This document shows, piece after piece, positions 1-6,348 of a stretch of 11,590 nt of DNA. The notes beneath the pieces were generated by a model. It was not told the DNA's origin. It saw only the letters and a list, made by a program, of their open reading frames with translations, and ran no database searches. The translations under genes and the position numbers were made by a program. Position 1 is the first letter of the stretch; every line of letters begins with the position of its first letter. The DNA is from an uncultured Moraxellaceae bacterium (GTDB taxonomy: Bacteria > Pseudomonadota > Gammaproteobacteria > Pseudomonadales > Moraxellaceae), in assembly GCA_937928295.1 (NCBI GenBank), contig CALEYY010000198.1, positions 1 through 11,590 on the forward strand, written 5' to 3'.

Positions 1-759
1 CCGCCAGAAGCGGGTGCAGACCAGCGTCACGGCGAATGCCAGCCAGCTGAGCTGCAACGGAGCCATGCCCAGGATGCGCGCGGGCAGGGTGTCGCCGGGC
101 AGCAGGACCAGTGCTGTCGACAACAGCAGCATCAGCATCAGTGCCACATCCCAGCGTCGCTGCAGATGCAGCTCGCGAACCTGCACGCGCAGGGTCTGTT
201 CCTGCTCGTCGATATCCTGACGCAGCAGCCGCAATTGCGTTTGCGCATCACGCATCAGGCTTGGCATCGGCATCAGATCGGCGAGCCAGCTTGGATCATG
301 ACGACGCAGGCGCGCCAGAATTTCCGTGATGTTCAGGTGCTCGCCCAGCCAGCGTTGCGCCGAGGTGCGGAAGTTGAATTCGCGCAGCAGATCCAGCAGC
401 CAGCTAACCTGACTTTCTTCGCCCCAGACATGAATGCGGCGATTGTCTTCCAGACCGCTGCCACCGATGAGCGCGCCGGCAAGCGCCAGTGCCGAACCAC
501 CGACGCGCACGCGCGCCGAGCCGGGGCTGATGCTCGATAATTCGATGCCGTGATCGGTGAACAGCACATAAAACACGGCATAAGGGTCGGCTGCTTTCAC
601 ACGCACGATCAGACCGGCACGCTCGCGGCATTGCGCTTGCGTGTCGCTATCGAGGTCGATAAAGGCGTTGATCAGGCTTTCCAGCATCCCCAGCATCAAT
701 TCCTGAACTAATGCCGGTTTGCGAGCGTGAACTTTTTCTTCTGTTTGATATGAGCTCAT
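1..759 (-). CDS. UbiJ/SCP2-like membrane-anchored protein, 3' end cut by window edge
   Basis: The minus-strand frame is open for 253 codons from an ATG at 759 to the first base of the window, with no stop, so the C-terminus is missing. Residues 20-35 form a hydrophobic helix. Residues 47-130 have the strand-helix pattern of the SCP2-like fold in UbiJ, the lipid-binding accessory factor of ubiquinone synthesis (LIVRVKAADPYAVFYVLF, then IHVWGEESQVSWLLDLL). Residues 171-200 are charged and likely helical or coiled coil. Two hydrophobic segments (about 204-221 and 236-251) look like membrane spans, which classical UbiJ lacks. The Shine-Dalgarno is weak (AGG about 5 bases before ATG). It is divergent from the DUF445 gene. 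The UbiJ likeness rests on topology recalled from memory, so a lipid-related role is only a suggestion; that the frame is coding is much firmer. Confidence 0.7.
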   Translation of the reverse strand, partial: MSSYQTEEKVHARKPALVQELMLGMLESLINAFIDLDSDTQAQCRERAGLIVRVKAADPYAVFYVLFTDHGIELSSISPGSARVRVGGSALALAGALIGGSGLEDNRRIHVWGEESQVSWLLDLLREFNFRTSAQRWLGEHLNITEILARLRRHDPSWLADLMPMPSLMRDAQTQLRLLRQDIDEQEQTLRVQVRELHLQRRWDVALMLMLLLSTALVLLPGDTLPARILGMAPLQLSWLAFAVTLVCTRFWR

Positions 760-830
760 GGGCCTGACTTTTAACGGGTTCGGCGGGCGTGTGCAAGTCA
801 CCTGCGACCAAGGGATTCTGCCCGGCCGCT

Positions 831-861
831 TTGCCGTGGTCTTGGGCAAGAAGTGTATACT
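831..861 (+). promoter_or_regulatory. Candidate promoter for the DUF445-phasin unit
   Basis: TTGCCG at 831-836 and TATACT at 856-861 resemble sigma70 -35 and -10 boxes. The spacer is 19 bases, longer than ideal, so the -10 is more convincing than the -35. It lies in the 161-base divergent gap between the 759 minus-strand start and the 921 plus-strand start. Confidence 0.35.
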
Positions 862-878
862 CGCCAGCGAATTTTCTC

Positions 879-899
879 TGCCGGGGTTTTTCCTCGGCA
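879..899 (+). other. Hairpin in the leader of the DUF445 gene
   Basis: TGCCGGGG (879-886) and CCTCGGCA (892-899) pair at 7 of 8 positions around a TTTTT loop. The stem ends 21 bases before the ATG at 921. No U-tract follows, so it is not an ordinary terminator; it could be a leader structure or chance. Confidence 0.3.
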
Positions 900-920
900 C
901 CGTTGTCTGCAAGGACTGTC

Positions 921-2150
921 ATGAACGAATGGCTATTGGCGCTCAGCGCGCGCGCGGACTTCTGGTTGCTCATCAGCATCCCGTTTGTTGCCGGCGCTGT
1001 GGGTTGGTTTACCAACTGGATCGCCATCGAGATGACTTTCTGGCCCATCGAATTCGTCGGCTTCAAGCGCTGGCGTCTGGGCTGGCAAGGCATCATCCCC
1101 GCCAAGTCCGGCAAAATGGCCGGCATCATGGTGGATAACTCGCTGGCCAAGCTGGCGTCGCTGTCTGAGCTGTTTCAGCAGCTGGAGCCGGAAAAGATCG
1201 CCCATCACATCAGCCGCGACATCAGCCTGCGCCTCGAAGAATATATCGATGAAGTCATGGCCGAGCGCCACGCCGTGCTCTGGGAGAATGTGCCGGTGAT
1301 GGTGCGCAACCGGGTCTATGCCCGCGCGCGTCGCCAGCTGCCCGAAATTCTCGACAATATTGTTGATGACATGGCGGAAAACATCGAGCAGCTGGTGGAT
1401 CTGCGCGCCATGGTGGTACGCCTCATGCGCGAAGACAAAAGCCTGGTGGTGCGCGTATTCATGGAAGTGGGCGACAAAGAACTGAAGTTTGTCGTCAACT
1501 CCGGGGCCGGCTTCGGCTTCCTCTTTGGTCTTGTGCAGTTCGGCGTTTATCTGGTGTATCCGGAAAACTGGGTGCTGCCGATTTTCGGTTTTCTGGTGGG
1601 CTATCTCACCAACTGGCTGGCGCTGAATGTGATTTTTCGGCCGCTGGAGCCTGTTCGCATCGGCCCTTGCCGCTTTCATGGCTTGTTCATGCGGCGCAAG
1701 CATGAAGTGGCCGACAAATTTGCCGAAGTGTGCGCCCGTGACATTCTGAACCTGAGCAACCTGATGACCGAGGTCATGGCCGGCCCACAGGCACATCGCA
1801 GCAAGGCCATCATCAAGCGCCACCTGCGCCCGCTGCTGGAGTCTGGCGTGGTACGGACCGCCATTCAGATCACCATGGGCGCCCAGGGTTATGCCAACCT
1901 CAAGACTCAAGTTGCCGACAAGGCGATGGCCATGACGCTGCAATCGGTCAATGACGCCCGCTTCAGCCGCGAGCGTTCAGGTGTGATTCACAGCACCTTG
2001 AGCACGCGCATGAAGGCCATGAGCAATGTGGAGTTTCAGGAATTGTTACGACCCGCTTTCAAGGAAGATGAGTGGATTTTGATTATGCTAGGCGCTGCTC
2101 TGGGTACAGTAGCGGGCTTTGTACAGCTTTTGGTGATGTGGTCTTTGTAA
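921..2150 (+). CDS. DUF445 (YheB-like) inner-membrane protein
   Basis: This 409-residue protein is a DUF445 member, a bacterial inner-membrane family without a settled function. The frame is open from 789, but I chose the ATG at 921: AAGGA at 911-915 sits 5 bases upstream, and the protein then begins just before its first membrane span. Hydrophobic segments fall near residues 14-36, 194-212, 217-237 and 386-407. The family motif occurs twice, GWFTNWIAIEMTFWPIE (28-44) and GYLTNWLALNVIFRPLE (227-243), showing an internal duplication. Between the two halves lies a long, charged, helix-rich stretch (about 70-190). The phasin gene starts 18 bases after the stop, so the two are probably co-transcribed. 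Family assignment is firm; function is unknown. Confidence 0.9.
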   Translation: MNEWLLALSARADFWLLISIPFVAGAVGWFTNWIAIEMTFWPIEFVGFKRWRLGWQGIIPAKSGKMAGIMVDNSLAKLASLSELFQQLEPEKIAHHISRDISLRLEEYIDEVMAERHAVLWENVPVMVRNRVYARARRQLPEILDNIVDDMAENIEQLVDLRAMVVRLMREDKSLVVRVFMEVGDKELKFVVNSGAGFGFLFGLVQFGVYLVYPENWVLPIFGFLVGYLTNWLALNVIFRPLEPVRIGPCRFHGLFMRRKHEVADKFAEVCARDILNLSNLMTEVMAGPQAHRSKAIIKRHLRPLLESGVVRTAIQITMGAQGYANLKTQVADKAMAMTLQSVNDARFSRERSGVIHSTLSTRMKAMSNVEFQELLRPAFKEDEWILIMLGAALGTVAGFVQLLVMWSL

Positions 2151-2168
2151 GGCCGAGAGGAGAGTAGC

Positions 2169-2576
2169 GTGGATATTAACGACAGCAAGACGGCGCGTGG
2201 CCGCTTGAAAATTGCCCCCAGCAAAGACCTGCGCAAGTACACGCAGCAAATCTGGCTCGCCGGCCTGGGCGCGTTTTCGCGAGCCGAGGAAGAGGGCGGC
2301 AAGCTCTTCGACAACCTCGTCAAGATCGGCGAAGAGCTTGAGCACAAGACCAAGGAAATTACCGACACCACTGCGCATGACCTGAAAGAAAAGGTCATCG
2401 AAAAGGCATCGGACACCCGCGAGAAGGTCGAGCGCGCCATTGATGATCGCCTGACCGGCACGCTCACCCGCCTGGGCATCCCCTCGCAAAAAGACATCGA
2501 AAGCTTGAGCGAGCGCATGGATCAGCTCACCCGTGTCATCGAGCAGCTGGCCAAGCAGCTGGAAAAATCACGCTGA
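2169..2576 (+). CDS. Phasin, polyhydroxyalkanoate granule-associated (PhaF/PhaI type)
   Basis: The product is a small helical phasin of 135 residues. Phasins coat polyhydroxyalkanoate granules and affect their size and number. The conserved block around residues 28-58 (IWLAGLGAFSRAEEEGGKLF and the helix after it) is the family hallmark. A charged helix follows, then the C-terminal segment RLGIPSQKDIESLSERMDQL (101-120), typical of proteins of this type that lack the long Ala/Lys/Pro DNA-binding tail of PhaF. The start is GTG at 2169, with AGGAG at 2158-2162, six bases upstream. It follows the DUF445 gene at 18 bases. No PHA synthase or depolymerase gene is in the window, so granule binding is inferred from the family; some homologues may do other jobs in cells without PHA. 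Confidence 0.88.
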   Translation: MDINDSKTARGRLKIAPSKDLRKYTQQIWLAGLGAFSRAEEEGGKLFDNLVKIGEELEHKTKEITDTTAHDLKEKVIEKASDTREKVERAIDDRLTGTLTRLGIPSQKDIESLSERMDQLTRVIEQLAKQLEKSR

Positions 2577-2592
2577 GTTGCTTTTCCCAGTA

Positions 2593-2621
2593 TTGACAGC
2601 TCTGGGGGCGATGCCTAGAAT
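2593..2621 (+). promoter_or_regulatory. Promoter of tRNA-Gly
   Basis: TTGACA at 2593-2598 is a perfect -35 box. TAGAAT at 2616-2621 matches the -10 consensus at 5 of 6 positions, with an ideal 17-base spacer. A GC-rich discriminator (CCGCGTCC) follows, as is usual for stable-RNA promoters under stringent control. The mature tRNA begins 17 bases after the -10. Confidence 0.85.
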
Positions 2622-2637
2622 CCGCGTCCACAGATAA

Positions 2638-2713
2638 GCGGGTGTAGCTCAGTTGGTAGAGCGCGACCTTGCCAAGGTCGAGGTCACGAGTTCGAGCCTC
2701 GTTACCCGCTCCA
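2638..2713 (+). tRNA. tRNA-Gly (anticodon GCC)
   Basis: The 76 bases fold as a full cloverleaf. The acceptor stem is GCGGGTG with TACCCGC (one G-T pair), the D arm GCTC/GAGC, the anticodon stem CGACC/GGTCG around TTGCCAA with GCC at 2671-2673, and the T arm ACGAG/CTCGT around TTCGAGC. The discriminator is T2710 and CCA (2711-2713) is encoded. It reads GGC and GGT glycine codons. It has its own promoter and terminator, so it is a single-gene unit. Confidence 0.96.
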
Positions 2714-2720
2714 ACTACAG

Positions 2721-2753
2721 AAACCCCTGATGCCATATGGCATCAGGGGTTTT
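2721..2753 (+). terminator. Intrinsic terminator after tRNA-Gly, possibly bidirectional
   Basis: A perfect 32-base palindrome (2721-2752) with 16 bases per arm is centred on CCATATGG, with CCCCTGATG on one side and CATCAGGGG on the other. TTTTG follows on the plus strand. On the minus strand the same stem follows the end of the convergent gene at 2772 and is followed by TTT, so it may stop transcription from both sides. Confidence 0.9.
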
Positions 2754-2771
2754 GTCGTTTCTGGGCTCTGA

Positions 2772-3191
2772 TCAGCCCGATCCAACCTCATCAACCTCCA
2801 GCACCCGGGGCCATCGCGGCTGAATATGCTGAAATTCAGCCGGGGTCTCCGTCGTTACCACATATACACGCTGCTCATCTCCCCAAGTGGCCAGCAGCCC
2901 CTGCAGAAATGAGCCAGCCTTTGCCTTGACCCAATACGGCTTATTTTTCTGATCTCGCTCCATGTAGCGATCCATTGGGATTTTCACGGCTCTGGGGTTG
3001 AAGCGCGCCCATTTGCGCTCTTTGATGGACTCTAGCCGGGCACAAGGGCCTTGAAAGAACGGGCTTGGCACGCCATGTCGTTCGCCCCATTTCACCCAGC
3101 TCAGCGTGCCGTCGCGCATCTGCACGGGTAAACGAACTTCGCTGTCTTTCCACAGATGCATCTGGCCTTCGTATTCGATGCCGCTACACAC
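2772..3191 (-). CDS. Short, diverged SRAP (YedK/HMCES-like) protein
   Basis: The 139-residue protein starts Met-Cys-Ser-Gly. SRAP proteins (YedK, HMCES) lose Met1 and use Cys2 to form a covalent link with abasic sites in single-stranded DNA. Other SRAP-like blocks are in order: ARLES (51-55) at the NARAET position, PMDRYMER (72-79) at the PADGFYEW position giving Glu78, and TTET (113-116) then H122 and RWPRVL (126-131) at the TTEA...H..RMP position. Cys2, Glu78 and His122 therefore match the known active-site residues, but the conserved Asn is Cys50. The family is usually over 200 residues, so this is a reduced form. The start is GTG, one base after the TGA of the upstream gene, without a well-placed Shine-Dalgarno, so translational coupling is likely. 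A role in abasic-site handling is inferred; SRAP kinship comes from motif order only. Confidence 0.65.
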   Translation of the reverse strand: MCSGIEYEGQMHLWKDSEVRLPVQMRDGTLSWVKWGERHGVPSPFFQGPCARLESIKERKWARFNPRAVKIPMDRYMERDQKNKPYWVKAKAGSFLQGLLATWGDEQRVYVVTTETPAEFQHIQPRWPRVLEVDEVGSG

Positions 3192-3192
3192 C

Positions 3193-3555
3193 TCAGATCG
3201 CCAATGACATCGGGGCAGGGTGCTCAGACAAGCCCAACAGGCGGCGAGCGGCGTTGATGGCTTCGCTCAGCTCCGGCGTAAACACCATCTCGGTGTGAGG
3301 CTGCCAATGGCCTTCGCTGTCCAGCGCGTACAGCAGCCAGCCTGCCGGATCGTCGGTGTGAATGACTTTCAGCAACGGGTGAGCGGTCAGCACTGAGGTT
3401 TCGCCGGCCAGCGTGTGATGCTGCAGGATGAAGGCGTCTTCATTGAGCCGGTAGCTGAAGTCTTCATGCTGGCGGTCGCTGGGCAGCGGGCGCGCCTCGG
3501 CCATCAGGGTATCGAGGTATTCTTTGACGCGGTTCAACAGTCTGGCATTCATCAT
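3193..3555 (-). CDS. Small protein of unknown function, first gene of the minus-strand pair
   Basis: I do not firmly recognise this protein of about 120 residues. It starts with an amphipathic helix (MNARLLNRVKEYLDTLMAEA), then a probable beta-rich middle containing FSYRLNEDAFILQHHT and WLLYALDSEGHWQPH, and ends with a helix (PELSEAINAARRLLG). The layout faintly recalls DUF3024 proteins, but that is a weak impression. Three in-frame ATGs lie close together (3564, 3555, 3552). GGAG is only one base before the first and ten before the second, so I chose 3555. The stop is one base before the GTG of the SRAP-like gene, so the two form an operon and may be functionally linked. No signal peptide or membrane span is visible; it is probably cytoplasmic. 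Confidence 0.65.
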   Translation of the reverse strand: MMNARLLNRVKEYLDTLMAEARPLPSDRQHEDFSYRLNEDAFILQHHTLAGETSVLTAHPLLKVIHTDDPAGWLLYALDSEGHWQPHTEMVFTPELSEAINAARRLLGLSEHPAPMSLAI

Positions 3556-3597
3556 GAGAGCCATGCTCCGTATTGGCTTTGCTTAGTGATACTGCTC

Positions 3598-3627
3598 ATA
3601 ATGACAGTGTAATGCTATTGATAGCAA
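3598..3627 (-). promoter_or_regulatory. Candidate promoter and palindrome ahead of the minus-strand pair
   Basis: In the divergent gap 3565-3717, the minus strand carries TTGCTA (3627-3622) and CATTAT (3603-3598) with an 18-base spacer. TGCTAT-TG-ATAGCA (3613-3626) is a perfect 6-2-6 inverted repeat overlapping the -35 and spacer, the usual layout of a repressor site. It does not match the TATGAT-type palindromes at 3717 and 4368. I saw no clear plus-strand promoter for the TetR gene in this gap. Confidence 0.35.
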
Positions 3628-3716
3628 TGCATCATCAGCCATGGCCGTTTTCACGAAGCTTGGCCCGATCGCAGGCATTTCTCTATAGCCCCCCTGTTTT
3701 TTTGCGCTGAAAAATA

Positions 3717-3732
3717 TATGATGTTCATCATG
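3717..3732 (+). promoter_or_regulatory. Probable TetR operator overlapping its own start
   Basis: ATGATG-TT-CATCAT (3718-3731) is a perfect inverted repeat at the 5' end of the TetR gene. The 16 bases TATGATGTTCATCATG match the palindrome before the dehydrogenase at 4370-4385 (TATGATATGTATCATA), giving a shared TATGATRTKYATCATR. This placement suits autorepression. Confidence 0.6.
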
Positions 3733-4329
3733 AAAAATAAGCCAGATACACCCAAGGCCGTTCGCGGCAAGAAAGAGCTCACGCATGATCGCATTGTCGA
3801 AACCGCTGCGCGCATCATTCGGCGTGGCGGCTTCAACGGCGTCAGCGTGGCAGACATCATGAAAGAAGCTGGCCTCACGCATGGCGGCTTCTACGCGCAT
3901 TTCGCGTCACGCGAGGCGCTCTTGGCCGAGGCTGCAGACCATGCGGGCGCAGCATCCGTTGCGCTGTCTGCAAGTATTGCTGCCACGGTGCCGCCGGAGC
4001 AGGCGCTGCCATCCATACTGCATGCTTATTTGTCTGTGCAGCATCTGGAAGATATTGAAAATGGCTGCCCTTTTACGGCGCTGGGTTCCGAAATGCCGCG
4101 TCAGGCGCCCGAGGTTCGACGTGCGGCGACGCGTCGAATCAAGGAGATGGTTGATGTGATTGCTAGGCAGCTGCCCGATTGGGGGCAGCCAAGCGCGCAT
4201 GAACAGGCACTCGCCACGGTGGCCACCATGGTGGGTTCCCTGCTGTTGGCGCGTGCGGTTGATGATCCCCGGCTAGCCGAGGCTTGCCTCGATGCCGCAT
4301 TGAAAAAACTACTGCCTGCCGAGAGCTGA
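3718..4329 (+). CDS. TetR/AcrR-family transcriptional repressor
   Basis: The protein has 203 residues, the usual TetR length. The N-terminal DNA-binding domain spans residues 20-68: HDRIVETAARIIRRGGFNGV leads into the helix-turn-helix VADIMKEAGLTHGGFYAHFA (about 44-63), followed by SREALL. The C-terminal ligand-binding half (80-200) has a GCPFTALGSE motif, as in TetR members that often sense small electrophiles or organic compounds. ATGs at 3718, 3721 and 3730 are all possible and none has a good Shine-Dalgarno; the last would give MKNKPDTPK and put the operator wholly upstream. The dehydrogenase gene follows after 119 bases and has a matching palindrome in its promoter, so the repressor probably controls itself and that gene. 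The inducer is unknown. Confidence 0.88.
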   Translation: MMFIMKNKPDTPKAVRGKKELTHDRIVETAARIIRRGGFNGVSVADIMKEAGLTHGGFYAHFASREALLAEAADHAGAASVALSASIAATVPPEQALPSILHAYLSVQHLEDIENGCPFTALGSEMPRQAPEVRRAATRRIKEMVDVIARQLPDWGQPSAHEQALATVATMVGSLLLARAVDDPRLAEACLDAALKKLLPAES

Positions 4330-4358
4330 CCATAGGGTGTGATTTGCTGTTTTTCTGC

Positions 4359-4387
4359 TTGATATTTAATATGATATGTATCATATT
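4359..4387 (+). promoter_or_regulatory. Promoter of the dehydrogenase gene with embedded TetR operator
   Basis: TTGATA (4359-4364; 5 of 6 to consensus) and CATATT (4382-4387; 4 of 6) are 17 bases apart. AATATGATA-TG-TATCATATT (4368-4387) is a perfect 20-base inverted repeat that fills the spacer and covers the -10. Its core matches the palindrome at the TetR start. A repressor bound here would block RNA polymerase. Confidence 0.6.
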
Positions 4388-4448
4388 TATCTCAGGCGAG
4401 GTCCTTGCTCAAGGCAAGGCTGGTTACCACTACTTCAGGATGGGCATC

Positions 4449-5258
4449 ATGAGCATAAAGATCGCATTGGTTACGGGAGCCTCTTCGGGCATCGGCGAAG
4501 CCACCGCTGAGCGCTTGGCGAAGGCGGGCTACAAGGTTTATGGCACCAGCAGGCGTGGTGCCATAGCGGGCGTGAGGTCATTCGAGATGCTGGCGCTGGA
4601 TGTGACCAGCGACGAATCGGTCGAGGCGGTCGTGGCAGAAGTCATCCGCCTGCATGGTCGCATTGATTTGCTGGTCAACAATGCCGGCTTCGGTGTTGCG
4701 CCGGCTGGCGCCGAGGAAAGCTCGATTGAGCAGGCCCAGGCGATTTTCAACACGAACTTCTTCGGGCTGGTGCGCATGACGCTTGCGGTTGTGCCGCACA
4801 TGCGCCGTCAAGGCGCTGGCCGTATTCTCAACATGGGCTCCGTGCTGGGCTTTTTGCCCATGCCCTACGGTGCGCTTTATGCCGCAACCAAACACGCCGT
4901 TGAAGGCTATTCCGAATCGCTTGATCATGAGCTGCGAACCTGGGGTATCCGAGTGTCGGTCATTGAGCCGGCATATACCAAGACAGGGTTCGATGCGAAT
5001 CTTTTGGAGCCTGATGCCAAGCTTGATGAGTACCGCATCGTGCGCACCGCGGTGGAAAAAACAGTGAAGAAAGTAATGGCCAAAGCCGAGGGGCCAGAGG
5101 TCGTGGCTGAAACCGTGCTCAAGGCAGCCAATGCGGCGCAGCCGAAAAGGCGATATCCCGCCGGCAAGCTCGCCGGTCGCCTGCAGATGTTGCGTCGATT
5201 CGCGCCTGCCGGCGTGATGGACATGGGCATCCGAAAGGACCTGCGTCTCGATGCCTAA
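4449..5258 (+). CDS. Short-chain dehydrogenase/reductase (classical SDR)
   Basis: This 269-residue cytoplasmic NAD(P)-dependent oxidoreductase has all classical SDR motifs: TGASSGIG (9-16) for the cofactor, NNAG (77-80), Asn103, the catalytic Ser131 in GSVLGF, and Tyr144/Lys148 in YAATK. Arg35-Arg36 after the second strand (TSRR) suggest NADP(H). The frame is open back to 4284, but AGGA at 4437-4440 is 8 bases before the ATG at 4449 and the Rossmann fold begins right there. An ATG at 4440 would add three residues. A probable TetR-controlled promoter lies upstream and the quinone-oxidoreductase-like gene follows after 57 bases. The substrate cannot be told from sequence; a carbonyl or alcohol group on a hydrophobic compound is a guess. 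Confidence 0.9.
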   Translation: MSIKIALVTGASSGIGEATAERLAKAGYKVYGTSRRGAIAGVRSFEMLALDVTSDESVEAVVAEVIRLHGRIDLLVNNAGFGVAPAGAEESSIEQAQAIFNTNFFGLVRMTLAVVPHMRRQGAGRILNMGSVLGFLPMPYGALYAATKHAVEGYSESLDHELRTWGIRVSVIEPAYTKTGFDANLLEPDAKLDEYRIVRTAVEKTVKKVMAKAEGPEVVAETVLKAANAAQPKRRYPAGKLAGRLQMLRRFAPAGVMDMGIRKDLRLDA

Positions 5259-5284
5259 ACCGTATTCCAGCTTCAAGCACACCT

Positions 5285-5296
5285 TAACGATCGTTA
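5285..5296. promoter_or_regulatory. 12-base perfect palindrome between the two oxidoreductase genes
   Basis: TAACGA-TCGTTA is a perfect palindrome 19 bases before the ATG at 5316. It differs from the TATGAT-type sites, so it could be the operator of another regulator giving the second enzyme separate control, or chance. Confidence 0.3.
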
Positions 5297-5315
5297 GCCC
5301 GCAGGGAGTCATTAA

Positions 5316-6317
5316 ATGAAAGCGTTCATGATTGATAAATATGGCAAGGCGGATGTAGTTCGTCTTGCCGACATGCCTGAGCCGGTCTTGCAGGATGACG
5401 ATGTGTTGGTTGAGATTCATGCCGCAAGCATCAATCCGCTGGACCTGAAAATCCGGAGCGGCGAGTTCAAGCTGCTGCTGCCGTATCGCCTGCCGCTGAT
5501 CATGGGCAATGATTGCTCTGGGGTGGTTGTGCGCGTGGGCGCGCGCGTCAAGCGCTTCAAGGTGGGCGATGAAGTCTATGCACGACCGCATCAGGATCGC
5601 ATTGGCACCTTTGCCGAGCGCATTGCCATCAAGGATGATGCCTTGGCGTTCAAGCCCAAGACGCTCTCCATGGATGAAGCTGCCTCTATCCCGCTGGTTG
5701 GCTTGACCGCCTGGCAGGCGCTCGTCGAGAAAGGACAGCTGAAGAAAGGCCAGAAAGTGCTGATTCATGCAGGCTCTGGCGGTGTTGGCACTTTTGCCAT
5801 TCAGCTCGCCAAACACCTAGGTGCCACGGTGGCGACCACGGCGAGTGCATCGAACGCTGACATGCTCAAGCGCTTGGGTGCCGACATCGTCATTGACTAC
5901 AAGAAAGAAGACTTCGCCACAGCCTTGAAAGACTACGACCTGGTGCTGGATACGCAGGGTGGCGAGACGCTAAAGAAGTCTATTGGCGTGCTTAAACCGG
6001 GCGGCAAGGTCATTGGCATTGCAGGTCCGCCGGATGCTGATTTTGCGGAAGCATCCGGTGCTGCGTGGTTCTTCAAACTCATCTTCGGCTTGTTGAGCTA
6101 TAGCGTCAGAAGCGCGGCTAAGCGTCGTGAGGCCAGTTACTCATTCCTGTTCATGCGCGCCAACGGCGACCAGCTCGGCAAGATTGCCGCGTTGATTGAT
6201 GCCGGCGTGATACGACCGGTGATTGACAGAGTTGTGCCGTTTGCTGAGACCAAGGAAGCCTTGGCCTATGTTGATGCCGGCCGCACGAAGGGCAAGGTTG
6301 TGATCAAGATGAAGTGA
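5316..6317 (+). CDS. Zinc-free medium-chain dehydrogenase/reductase, quinone-oxidoreductase-like
   Basis: The 333-residue protein is a medium-chain dehydrogenase/reductase of the NADPH:quinone oxidoreductase type. The N-terminal GroES-like domain (1-120) contains INPLDLKIRSGEF and GNDCSGVVVRVG. The Rossmann domain has HAGSGGVGTFAIQLAKHLGA (151-170), with the glycine motif at 153-158. The zinc ligands and four-cysteine lobe of true alcohol dehydrogenases are absent, so it should act without metal, typically reducing quinones or the double bond of unsaturated carbonyls with NADPH. GGGAG at 5304-5308 lies 7 bases before the ATG. It follows the SDR gene by 57 bases and is probably transcribed with it, although a palindrome in the gap could give extra control. 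Such enzymes are often induced by TetR-sensed electrophiles, which would fit the upstream repressor; the actual substrate is unknown. Confidence 0.9.
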   Translation: MKAFMIDKYGKADVVRLADMPEPVLQDDDVLVEIHAASINPLDLKIRSGEFKLLLPYRLPLIMGNDCSGVVVRVGARVKRFKVGDEVYARPHQDRIGTFAERIAIKDDALAFKPKTLSMDEAASIPLVGLTAWQALVEKGQLKKGQKVLIHAGSGGVGTFAIQLAKHLGATVATTASASNADMLKRLGADIVIDYKKEDFATALKDYDLVLDTQGGETLKKSIGVLKPGGKVIGIAGPPDADFAEASGAAWFFKLIFGLLSYSVRSAAKRREASYSFLFMRANGDQLGKIAALIDAGVIRPVIDRVVPFAETKEALAYVDAGRTKGKVVIKMK

Positions 6318-6348
6318 GCGGCAACTTGCATCGCCAGCCGACGCCGTG

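Noticed and set aside
166..540. Plus-strand open frames in the first 550 bases
   Set aside because: The minus strand is open for all 253 codons with coherent membrane and helix structure; the plus-strand frames are short and unstructured.
789..920. Longer N-terminus of the DUF445 protein from the ATG at 789
   Set aside because: The extra 44 residues look unlike the family and contain the candidate promoter and hairpin, while ATG 921 has a good Shine-Dalgarno.
933..1943. 336-codon minus-strand open frame
   Set aside because: It lies opposite the DUF445 gene, is extremely His-rich and has no recognisable domain, so it is a shadow frame.
2721..2752. Palindrome after tRNA-Gly as an attachment site or mobile-element end
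   Set aside because: No integrase, flanking repeat or displaced tRNA 3' copy is present; the GC stem plus T-run is an ordinary terminator.
4284..4448. Longer N-terminus of the dehydrogenase from 4284
   Set aside because: The extension overlaps the end of the TetR gene and the operator/promoter; the SDR fold starts at 4449.
4578..5816. 412-codon minus-strand open frame
   Set aside because: It runs antisense across two genes with complete SDR and MDR motifs, and its His/Arg/Gln-rich translation shows no family motif. It reflects codon bias of the real genes.
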